NCBI GenBank assembly: GCA_018806985.1 | Contig: JADANN010000145.1 | Span: forward strand, 112,683 to 176,682 | Length of the DNA stretch: 64,000 nt | Origin: Angiostrongylus vasorum | Lineage: Eukaryota > Nematoda > Chromadorea > Rhabditida > Metastrongylidae | Direction: 5' to 3' | Part shown: positions 34,290 through 45,600 of the stretch, in pieces | Position numbering within the stretch: the first letter of the stretch is position 1 | Layout of the letters: each line of letters starts with the position of its first letter | The notes under the pieces: generated by a model | Databases searched by the model: none | Told to the model about the DNA's origin: nothing | What the model saw: the letters and a program-made list of their open reading frames with translations, nothing else | Position numbers and translations under genes: made by a program

Positions 34290-37200
34290 ATTTAACCAAC
34301 ATCTTGGACCCAAACAATTCTTACTTCGTAAGACGTCGTGGACATCACCTGTATCACCTGTAGTCCGTTGATCGTCGAGTGATTCGAGCGGGAGAAAGTA
34401 AATATTCCAGTTTCCCTGTCGATTGCAAGAATAGCCCAGTGGATTCTGCTCGCTCTAGGGACTAGTTGAGCACCATAACTTCTGTCAGAGTTTTCGTGAA
34501 GAACTCTGACCATCGGGTCGACGGTCCTTCTGCAGAACGCTTAACATCACAAGGAATCCAGTCACTAACGGCTCTTCTCCATCGGTGGTCGTTCATACGC
34601 ATTATGTATCTGGCCCAAATTATTTTCGTCTGTTTGGCGTACAGCTTTGGAACCCTTCCGTTACTTGTGTGACACAGGATAGTCCTAGCATTATCCTTTA
34701 GACTGCGCGTCTAATTACGCTGATTGAACTTGCATCCTACTTATACAGCGACCAGCTTTCTGACGCATACGTTAAAGCAGGAGAAATACCACTGAGCAGA
34801 AAAAGTAGAAACGAGTAGGGTGTTCTTTGTTGTCCTCATTATATCGCTGATGCTGTCGAAAGCTCTCTAAAGCGCTCGTTTCCTTCTGCTCAACTCTGGA
34901 GCTAAGTCGTTCATCATATTGATTTAGCGAACTATATGGAAGTAACTGGAGCATTCGGAGACATTCATTCCGCTGAGCGTAAATGGGGCATATGCAACCA
35001 AACTGTTCTTCATAAACATCGTTTTTTGTCGGATTCAGTCAAAGACCAAATTTTCTATAGGCTTTATCAAGGTCGGCAAACATTCGTCCCGTTTGGCCAG
35101 TGTATGTTGTTAAAAGACACCAGCAAAGCAAAGATGGTGTAATTGCCGGCCATCGAATTTCACTCCCATATTATCCCATTCCAATATTCGCATGACTTTC
35201 TGGAGGGTGGCGGTAAATATTTTTGGCGAGATGGTATATCGCCTTGCCTACCCCTCTTTTGATAACATTGATATATCAATGTTAATATCATTGAAGAATG
35301 GTGATGTCTTTGTTGTGAAGTTTTTAGACAGCTTACGAAGAATCTTTATATACTGAGTAAGGACTTTGACTGCCCAGGGATTCCCATGACTGCTTCTATC
35401 TCAGTTGAATCCTTCTTCTTTAAAGGCTTCTTCAATTCGATGAAAGTGAGATAGCGTAGTCTTTTGTACTTTCGCGATAATTCAATGAGTCTTGTTATCA
35501 TGGGTACGTGGTCCATCGTAATGAATCCATTTCGAGAACCTGCTTGCTCACACGGCTGTCCTTCGCCCAGTTTTCTGTCTATCCTTTTTAGGATTATTCG
35601 AGTGAAAAGCTTGTAGACGACAGAGAGCAAACAGATTTAGCGATAGTTACCGATTTCGTGGAGGTCACCATTGTTGAAAAATAGCACGACCTTGCTTATC
35701 TTCCAGTCAATAGGGACTTTGCATTCAGAATGGTAACATGTAAACAGCCGACCCAGTGCGTTTACGAGGACTGGCGCTAGGCTCTCTCCAGACCCGGTGC
35801 TGTTCGATTTTTACCGACCAAATAGTACGTCAGATTTCGGAAGGGAGAACCAATGGTACAACATATCCATCCTCCTTTATTTCATATGATGGAAGGTGGA
35901 CGTGGCTATAGAAGAGATCTGAGTAGTATTCGTGAATGGTTTTCTCCAATGCCTTTCTGGACGTTGTGACTGTTTCGTCTGGGCGTCGGAGTTCAATCAT
36001 CTTGGTTTTGTAATTGGCGAAACTTCGGTGGGCCTTGTGAATGCTTTTTCCTAGCCTCTGCAGCTTTGCCATAGCTGTCTGCTATTCTCTCTTTTAGATC
36101 ATCTTCTATCGCCTGTCTGCAATGTTCTGCAAGTTCGGACTTAAGTTAGAGATTGCCTGCACTCGTGCGATTTCACGCTGGGGTATTAACTCAAGTGTTT
36201 CTGGAGACAGACGTCTCTTGTTGACTTCCGCACTCTCATCTTTCATAGCGCTAACGCGGAGAAGTTGAATGAGCCGATTGTATTTCTCGTCGATAACATC
36301 AAGAACGACATTTTCCCAGTAACCGACTAATGAATTGGATAAATCTCAGTTTATAGTGGTTTTTGACTTCGTTTTTTGAATTTGGCGGCTTTTTGTCCTA
36401 TCGGCGAGAAATGAAATCTTGCCCAAAGGAGGCAATGGACTGATCCTGTGTAGAATTTTGGAAAAACAGTGACATCGGTTAGGCAATACCGTCGATTTGT
36501 AACGATGTAGTCTATTTCGTTATGGTATTCTACTGGGAGACTCCCACGTCCAGCGTTGAGGATGGGGCTTCTGGAAAGCGAGTAATCATGGTTTGTCTTG
36601 ACCGTCGTGACAAACTCGGACACCCGCTCACCCGGCTCGTTGCATTCTAGTCCGTGGATCCCAATGTGAAGTTCTTCAGACGTTCTTTTTGAATCCAGTC
36701 TCAGTGCTAAAAACCTCCAACGGTGATCTAAAGAACGTATGGTCTTCCATAACTTCTGTAAGTCCATATGAAACGCTTGGACGTCTTGTTCGTCGTAGTT
36801 TGATGCCGGCGCGTAAGCGACAAATGCTGTCAAAGCCGGTATTGATCCACATCTTTTTAATCGTAAACGTCCGAGTCGGGTAGTTAGTTGTTCTGAGTGA
36901 ATCGATGTTCGTGGACAGCTGACTCCTCTGCTGTCGCATGTTCCGAGGAACAGTCAGTTCTTCTCTAGTGTCATAACGGCGTTGAATGAGTGGCATTGTC
37001 TCAGTTTCGGCCAGTCCAATGACGTACCTTATTCTTCTTGACGGCATTATCAAGCCCTTCTATAGAGGACTCAGGGGCAATGTGCATGAATTGTAGGTGC
37101 AGATCGTCCCCTAAGTCCTTCGTGATTTCGGCAGCTTAGAATAACTCTGAGATTTTAGCAGCCTCTCCGCAGTCGTTTTACTCAATGTTGCCGAATTGGG

Positions 37201-37690
37201 GGGTCCTTCGGAGTCATATAAATGAGGCCCGTTTCTTTTACTGTTTTTAGCTTTTTTGAAACCCACGTATAGCTTGTTGGGCTCTGATCGTGGGGGCTGG
37301 GTATACTCACGGGTAGCTTGCCAGGTTCTCCCAGAGTGGACATGGAGCTCATTTGTTGGAGGCGACTCCTAACCGCTTCCCATATACTTCCCTGTCAGTC
37401 GATTGCAGGATTTTGGCCGGATTGACACACAGAATAAAATCCGGATAGACGGAAACACACCCACGTACGCATGCATGAATACGCCTCGTAAATACAGGAA
37501 GTATATGCTAAATTGGCGCAGCAGAAGAGGGAGTCCATTCGCTGGATCCACCCAGGTCTCAGAGAAGCGAATTTCGCTTTTGGTCCGCGCTTAACCCCCT
37601 ATCCGCCACCTGGGAATGCGCCACGTAGCCTCGCGACTAACCGGCTCGAGATCCCTCATATGAGGGAGATCCGTGCACACTGGTTTTCTT
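34290..37690 (-). mobile_element. RTE-like LINE, near full length, degenerate
   Basis: On the minus strand the 5' part (37690-37060) is non-coding and GC-richer (GCGAGGCTACGTGGCGCATT). Endonuclease fragments follow: 37053-36676 with VIGLAETETM, then 36833-36351 with HIGIHGLECNEPGERVSEF. Reverse transcriptase pieces (36072-35346: GFITMDHVPMITR) and a C-terminal remnant near 34500 complete it. At the catalytic site the sequence reads LHHLCFAGVF and a stop, where FADD is expected. Many stops and shifts. Same family as 9760-12640. Confidence 0.85.
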
Positions 37691-37852
37691 TTCTCGGATG
37701 ATTTGCCACCTTTGCCTTTTTCCAAGAACGGCGATGTGCACGTGTTAAAAGGATGCTAGTTGTGTATAACTCGTGAAGAAATTTCGTCATTGAGCGCGAA
37801 ATCTCAATACTATGACCCTAGAACAATTCATAATATTCTATTGCTTCCATGG

Positions 37853-38122
37853 GCACGTGTGGCGCAGTGGTTGGAAGCGAAATCACGTGGGAATCGATCC
37901 CTGGCGCCCATGGCCCACCAAGCTTTCCATCCCTCCGGGAGTCGGCAAATTGGTACCAAACTTGTCTGGGAGGATAGCCACATAGGCTCGATATATCGGT
38001 GAGCCATTGCGAGTCATTGTAAAAGCAAATACGCATCCAATCAACTCCAAACGATGCTTAGTGAAGTCGAATGCATGACGCATCCCTTAGCGATTGATCA
38101 ACGTAGAGAGCTCTATCGTTTT
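37853..38122 (+). mobile_element. tRNA-derived SINE
   Basis: A box GTGTGGCGCAGTGGTTGG, B box GAATCGATCCC, body CAAGCTTTCCATCC, TCTGGGAGGATAGCC, TATCGGTGAGCCATTGCG, ending GAGAGCTCTATCGTTTT. It lies just 5' of LINE copy 34290-37690 in opposite orientation. Confidence 0.85.
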
Positions 38123-38620
38123 CATTCCATTACTTGACTTTTACGACATGCCAGTTTTCAACGCAATCAACATTGGAATGCAGGAAACGCAGTAGTTGCA
38201 GACACAGTATAATCGACGCGTGGTTGGTGTTTTATGCTACCTCAAGCCAACTAAGACTTAGGAATAATCTAGTAGAGCAGTTTCAGGATCCAAGCAGAAT
38301 CAATTCGACCAGAATTCTGCGATTTACATGAAGAAAACAAGGCCATCCCCGAGCAGCCGAAGTCAAACGCGAAAGACCTTAGTAGATTATGATCCAATAC
38401 AACTAATTGAATGAAGGAAACGCCGAGGTGCGCGCCATACCTGTGATGTCGGACTAAAAGAAGAAAAAAGAAGTAAAAATAATACCAACCTCCTTGTCGC
38501 TAACCAAATGTTTTTTCGCTTAGTAAACCGTGTGACTCCAACTTCGCAAATGGAATTCCGACAACAAATTTCTATGAGGAGATTCAAATCTGAATACAAC
38601 GTACTAAGGCGCACTCACTG

Positions 38621-39287
38621 CTAAGCATCCTTTGACAAGCTCTCGATTTTCATTACTACGTACAGAATCCAAATAAGAAATAATAATAAAACAGCCTGAA
38701 AATGTTGTGAATGATAAGTTCACCTGGGATGCGGAATACACGTTTTTGTAAAAAGAAGTTGACAGCCCGAAATGCTGACGTACGCTACAGTTATAGAGCG
38801 AGACAGTGTACAGAATATCATGGAACACGAACTTCGTCCAATGCCATCTTTTTGACTGACAAGGACTTCAGTGGGATTCAAAAAACAGGAAAATGTGAGC
38901 CTTTAATACTTGATGTGCGACTTGAAGCAATGCACAAACTTCTCGCACATCATTAATGGCTGATGCTAATTGTGGTATGCTAACTGAATAGCATAGCACA
39001 GTAAGTAGAGGAAGAATTCATGAGCACAACAAGTCCCATCCAAATGTCTACGATATTATTTGAGTTTAACAAAAGCTCACATATCCGTAAAATATTCTAC
39101 ACTGAGGTGGCCGAAATGCCATTGTTACTTACAACGAAGATGGAAAGGACGAACTCAAGAAAAACATTTTGGTGCAGCTTGTGTTTAGCAAACTCAAAAA
39201 TGGCTCCATCAATGGATTTTCCTAAGGGTATCTGTAGCATACCTAGTTCCCTAATCATTTCGTTCATAATGATGTAATAAACGCATG
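38621..39287 (-). CDS. Unidentified gene, 3' exons, C-terminal membrane anchor
   Basis: Three exons join in phase with standard splice sites: 39287-39133 (NEMIRELGMLQIPLGKS, ending before GTAAGT), 38855-38724 (WHWTKFVFHDILYTVSLY, ending before GTGAAC) and 38695-38621. The last encodes a hydrophobic stretch (AVLLLFLIWILYVV) followed by a short polar tail (MKIESLSKDA) and TAG. That layout suggests a protein anchored at its C-terminus with a short cytoplasmic tail. A further exon may lie upstream at 39442-39624 (SYSSVLHYPHTER), but its phase does not fit cleanly. No family recognised. It could also be an alternative 3' end of the gene ending at 39642. Confidence 0.5.
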
Positions 39288-39641
39288 CTGAAAGATAAGA
39301 TCTTTCATTGAAATATGACCCAAAGACCACTCATCAGCGAAAAAATTATCGGAGAAAAAAGGAAGAAAGATCGGTTGGACGTCAAATGCAAACGTTCCTT
39401 ATTTGGTTCAGAAATAAGCCACCAACAAAATGTTGTTTTGCTTAGGTAATGCTAAACACGTCATTCCTACTGTTAGTGTAGTCAAATGTGTACCGTTCTG
39501 TGTGAGGATAATGGAGAACTGAGGAGTACGAAGGAAATTCATCATGGTCTGCGGCGATTTCCCTATTTGCTACGGCAGTTCGCAGCTGCAAAACCACCTT
39601 AACAACTACCAGTGATGGTGACAAACGTCTACGAGAACGTT

Positions 39642-42600
39642 TCAGTAACGATGAGTTGGAGAAAGCCTACCTCTCCGACTACAGATGAGTGGCAATGACG
39701 ATAAAAGCGTGCACACATACCGCATCGACTTGCGCATTCCACGATCTGACCGACTGCTATCCTTCGCATGTTTCCAACAAGCTGAAAAGGCAAGAAAAAA
39801 AAACACTTTTCACCTAGAAAAGGAAAAGATTTCGAAACAATAAAAAACATACGCAAAGTGCTGGTATACACTTCAGCTTGATATTGTAGAAGTCCTGATT
39901 TGAAGTTTACAGAGAGTTGAAGAAACCTTACCATTTCACTGCTTCTTTCATATGAAACTTTACCCTCTCTTCGTACCCCATATGGAATTCCCGATGCTTT
40001 CAAATGACGCAAAAGCTCAATTTTCCATATACTGTAGGCCTACAGCATCAGCAGCACTAGCCATCACAAATGAAATATAAGCAATGGCCATCTCTGGCGT
40101 AAAAGTGGACCATAATTCCAGACTGATTAATGTCTACTGGACGACGAGCACCATAGCTAGGAGTAAATGAAATGGGAAGGTAAAGCTATGAGCATATTCA
40201 ACAACGGAACGTTGGAAAGAACTGCAAACCTTTTACCACTGCTGAGAAGACCCTTGGTTTTGGTCAATTCATTATCACTTTAAGTATCGGTTTTTTGCGT
40301 CATAAAGCCAACATTGTTCGGGAAATTGCAGGAATGTATCAACACAGTCATTTAAGGAAGAACTTGAAGAACTGTAAATTTTCAGTAGTAACAGCTTCCA
40401 TTATGCTAAAAGAATGGCTAGTAACTGTTTCTACAAGAGGAACCATTATCGAGAGAATGTCGATGGAATCGACGGACTAAAATCTTTCTAAAATGAGGTC
40501 ATAAGTGAAGCAAAACGCTTAAGCAAGAGGATCATCTAGTGATGTTACAGTTTAGAAAAACCTTCCGCACTAGCTATTCCATTTGCAACCACGAAGAACA
40601 TCACCTCCAACAGTAATGTTTATAACCCACGTGTTTAACATCCATGAACAAACGCGTGAACTAACGCGGGTGACGAAGTGGACACATTATCAAGCGCGGC
40701 CCTTAAAATCACTTGCAAAGTCTTTTTCTCCTTTTTTAAGGAAAAAAAATCACTCTGCCTAACATACGCTCACTGAAACTATAAAGAAAAAAGCTGTCGG
40801 CTTTGATCAATTCCTGAGGGATGCGCCATGCATTCGAATTCATTAAGCATCGTTGGAGGTGATTAAATGCCTATCTGGCCTTTACAATGACTCGCAGTGG
40901 CGTACCGATGTATAGAGAAAGTGCTGCTATCCTCCCAGACAAGTTTGGCACCAATTTGTCGACTCTGGAGTGATGGAAGGCTTGGTGGACCATGGGCGCG
41001 GGGATCGATTCCACGTGCGTGTCGTAGTGGTGCCTCCAACCACGGCGCCACACGCGCCGTGGTTACTGAAAACTGATAGTTGATACAAATCTGATCATAG
41101 CCAAAGTTGCCATCGAGTCTCGAGAACCATCTGGTGGATTAATAGCCAGATAACTGGCTTTGTCCATCGACATTCCCAAGATTTTCAGAAAATGAAAGCA
41201 CTTGAAATGATTGACCATTGAACACACCATCGGTTATTCTCGAGAAGTAAGACCAACCTCGACTACTGAGCGTTCTTTGCGAAGACTAAACTTCCTCACA
41301 GTACCTTCCGTCCATTACTTGCTTTCAAGTTGTTTAGTAATCACATGCATATGATGTTCTTCCTAAATTGAATACTTAATTGGGATGGATAGCAGAAAGA
41401 CGAAGGATGTGACAGCTACCTGTAGTTTTCGGACGGAGCGTAACTGTTCGTGAACCTACTTAATTAATTCAATGTCACTGAAGACCCTCATTTTCTCAAG
41501 CCGAAGGAGTATTTTCGAAAATCTGCAAAACCATTAGATCTTCAAACGACATTTGTAAAAATAAGCACAACTACGCTGTACCTCCAAACAAGATATTTGC
41601 AGAACTGTTCTCAATGACTTTAAAATCGTATGTATAGAGAAGAAGATGAAAAGTCTTAAAGTTGATTCAATTCTGTTGAAGACATTCTGCAAACAGAAGA
41701 CTGATAACCACATGTGAAACTAACGGAGATTGATGTTCGTGGAATTGGCTGTAAATGTCGATCATTTGAAACAACAACGGTGAAGAGCTGACACAAATAT
41801 CCCCATAAGAAGTATAACCCAGAAGCGAAAACGTTGTCTACCGTACAGATGCACCTTAACCATTTCGTGGAGAAGCTTACTGTTGCTATGTCCTTCATAA
41901 GTGAATATAAAGCGAATAAGGGTGAGGAGCTTGTGCTCAGATGCAAGGACCGAGTCACGCACTCCGTGAGGCGTCCAGTATGCCGTTATCGATTGGTCGA
42001 GCTCACCGTATTGAGAAATCGCTCCTGGTGATTTCTACCCTCCCAACCGTTTACTTCCTCATCGTGGCTGGGAGGTGTTCCTGGTTGTCGGACTGCGATG
42101 TACAGTGAGGCGATTCGTCCCTCCAGCAAGGTCTCCCAAGCTGAGAAGGAGTCCGACGTTTCCATCAGGAAGCCTAGCTAAGAGTAAACCAATACCAATA
42201 TCCACCACCTTCCTGGTATCAAAGTCGCACGGTGGCAAATCTCCCTCTGATCCACAACGGCTGCGACTGCCTGTGGTGGTAAAGATCTGGGGCAGACTTT
42301 GGTCAAGGCTGACCTCGCGATTCCGGAGAACCACAATGGCTTAACCAGCAAATCTCCGAATAACGGTGATTATGCTGGGGCCCACATAACCACTGAGGAC
42401 GGGGCCGTTCGAAGTATCAAGTAAATAGTAAGTGATTTCTTCCCGCAGAAGGCAATAAAGACTCCTCGGAAAAGGCAAACAAACGAAGCATAGTCTAAAA
42501 GTAGCTCACTTCGCACAGCTTCTGACAAACATTTTCTCCTTGGAAAGTGAGATCTTTTGGTCTCATACAAATCTCTTCGCACCTGCAAGGATTCTTTTTT

Positions 42601-45600
42601 GCTGTATAATGGAGAATTCCCATAAATACTTAGTTCAATGAAGCATTCCTACCTTAGAGAAAGTCTACAGAAGATCGTCAAGAGTAGCCTAAACCAATAC
42701 ATCACTTCACTGAGAACTATGTATAAAACGGCAGACATAACTTGTTAGAATTACTGTCTTTCGCACTTTCAACAGAAAACATTGCTCGTTCAGGGCGACC
42801 ATCATTTCTTCAGGTTATTGGTTTGGTTAACCCATGGAGCTCCGCTAAAGTATTTCCAAGCTGGTCCAAGCGAGTACGAGCAATTTTTCGTCAGCTGCAT
42901 AGAACAGCCGAACTCGTCCACACCTATTTGCGATACCAATCAGCATCTGACACCACGCTGACTTTTCGATGGTGCTCCATAGTTTTTCGTGAATCCTTCC
43001 ACAACCGCATGTCACTGTAGCGCCATTGAGAAGCGCATCGAAACCAAGATATGCGGTCCGTAAATCGACGCAAGACGCACGACGTACTGCTTATTTGAGA
43101 TTCTCTTCTACTGTTCGGTTTCCTTACATTTTTTTTCCATCTTCTAGCTTATACATATCAGCTATGTTGTTGAGCACCACTTGTGCTCTATCTTACTTTA
43201 TGGGAAAAAGAAATCTTATACGTTACCTAACCACAACGTTATTCGCTTACCGCACGGTCTTCTGTGGTAATTGAAGAGTATTTTTCATGTTCTCTTATAT
43301 CCACCGTTTCCGTTCCACCGCCCCAAAGGGCTTTTTGCAAGTGTGGCTGAGAATACACATTGCGTATTGTTTGTGAAAGCTCATCGAAAACGATACCGTC
43401 TACGTTGCCCATGAGTCCCGTGTCTTATAAACTATGACTAGAAATGAAGAACTCAGCTGAGACTTCAGTGGACTCTGGCTGCTAGTGATGGTGACGGTTC
43501 TGAAGACATTGCTGAGGAAAAAGCACTTCTTGAGTTGAGCGGAGAATTTTCTGCCTTCGCAGTAATTTATGTTACTTCATAATCCGATTTTTTGACTTCT
43601 TGCTTGTTATTATCTTGTTGTGTCTCTTTTTTTCTCCGTGGTCTCCCCTTTCAAGGATTAAGTTAGTAAAGTTGACAGTCGTCTTCAAGCAAATAGCTTT
43701 CTAGAATGATTGTGAATAAGGTGGAGACGTGAAGGACGCTGTGATATGTTCTTGTCATTAGAACTATAGGTATTTAAAACTTTCCGTCCAATGGCTCTTA
43801 TGAATCCTACCTTTCCTTAGTTTAGATATAGGTGCCCTCTTCAACTTAATCACTTAGTGTTTTCCAGGTGCATGGGGAATCTGTTGCGGCTACCTGCATC
43901 CATTCTCCGTCGACGACTCCGTTCAAGAGCATTATAAGGTCAATATTGTTTTCCGATTGTTCATTGTTCATTGATGGCTGCATCTGGGAAGCGATTACGT
44001 GTTTCTATTGTAGTTTACAAAACAAATCTTCCTGAGTAAGCCTGAGCTAAGCGAGAATTAGCGAGCAACATGTTGGTAATTTCTTGTCAAAATCTTTAAA
44101 AAAAAAGCGTCACGTCGAAATACGGTGGTGGTCGTGTTCTATGAGAGGCTTCTCTAATTTCATTCGATTCGCTTCTTCGTACCACTTCTTTTACGGGCGG
44201 ATTCGACTGTTGCGTGAGGATTTGGTCTTCTTCATGGATGACATTGAATGTCGGTCGAGAACATTCTGGGAAGGAATCCTCGGATGCTCTGTTACGAAGC
44301 ACCTAATCATTAGCAGAAAGACGTCGCCAATCTCAGCAGATACTATTGAGGTCTTCCCATACAAATCTGGTACCAATTTTCCGACTCGAGAAGGATGGAG
44401 AGCTTGGTGACTCCGGAGTGTGGTGTGAAACCAGCAATCAGTCCCGTGTGTGTTTCAAGGCGCCTCTAAGCACTGTGCTATATGAGCCTCGGCACCAATT
44501 TACAAGTTAAGTTTCATGCTAACGAATATACTCGGAAACTGGTAAAGCATTCATTTACGCTTAAGATCACTCCCAAGTATTGGTGCTTTGGTGGGATCCA
44601 GGCCGCATGATTGAACCAATGGCACATCGTGTGTGTTTTGCAGGACACCTCTGATTATTTCACTACGTGAGGACACAACATTTCGACCAACTTGTGTACT
44701 CACAAGTACTGTCCCACATATCTACTATTCTTCACAATGCGTACCTTATGCTGAATTTTACTTAGAAATGAAATTGTTGTTTTCGAAGCAAGCACTGCAG
44801 TGATAATCTCAGAAGATATTTTAGAAGTATATCATAACTGCGGATTACCAACAACAATGACATCTGTTGTCCACAAAATCTTGCAAGTGACATCTAATTG
44901 TTAGTCCCGAAACTACGCGATATCGTTCAGCCCACGCGCTTGGGGGAAAAGATGGTGTTGTATATTGTATTATTGGCACAAAAGGAATGGTCGACTTTGA
45001 ACCGAAACTTTGAAAAGTTGTCATTGAAGTCAACTAAAAAAAATGAACTCAAACACAACATTATTGCTCAAGATAAAAGCCCAAGAATATCAACATTTTC
45101 GTGAATTAAAGAAGTTCTTTTTACCCCAATAGTCTTCAGTTCTGAAGTTCGGTGACCGACGAACTATTCGAAAACAGCGCTTTGTCTGCAAAAGATTTTT
45201 CGTTCTAGTCGAAATCCTTGCAAAAAGTGGTAGCTGATTAGCGAAAGGTTGCATGAGCATATTTGGTGAGGAACAAACTTGCAAGTAGAAGATCTACAAC
45301 ACATTTCCCAATAAATATTTATTAGCAAGGCGCGGGGCGCGTGTGGAGCAGTGGTCAGAGGTGCCCTGCAACACACACGTGAAATCGATCCCGCGTTCAT
45401 GGCCCAAGAAGCCCTCCGTCCTTCCGGGCTCGGCAAATTGGTACCTGACTTGTCCGGGAGGATAGCAGCACCGGCTCGATACATCGATAGGCCACCGCGA
45501 GTCATTGCAAAGGCCACATATGCACTCAATCACCTCAAAATGATGCTTAATGAAGTCGAATACACGGCGCATTCCTCAGGGATTGATCAACGCCGAGAGC

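Noticed and set aside
42059..42344. Open frames of about 90 codons on both strands
   Set aside because: They lie wholly in the 390-bp repeat, and the frame is not kept in the other copies.
42742..43274. Plus-strand open frames suggesting a gene
   Set aside because: No splice partners. The minus strand has a faint resemblance to a reverse transcriptase motif (FYAADEKLL), but nothing flanking supports it.
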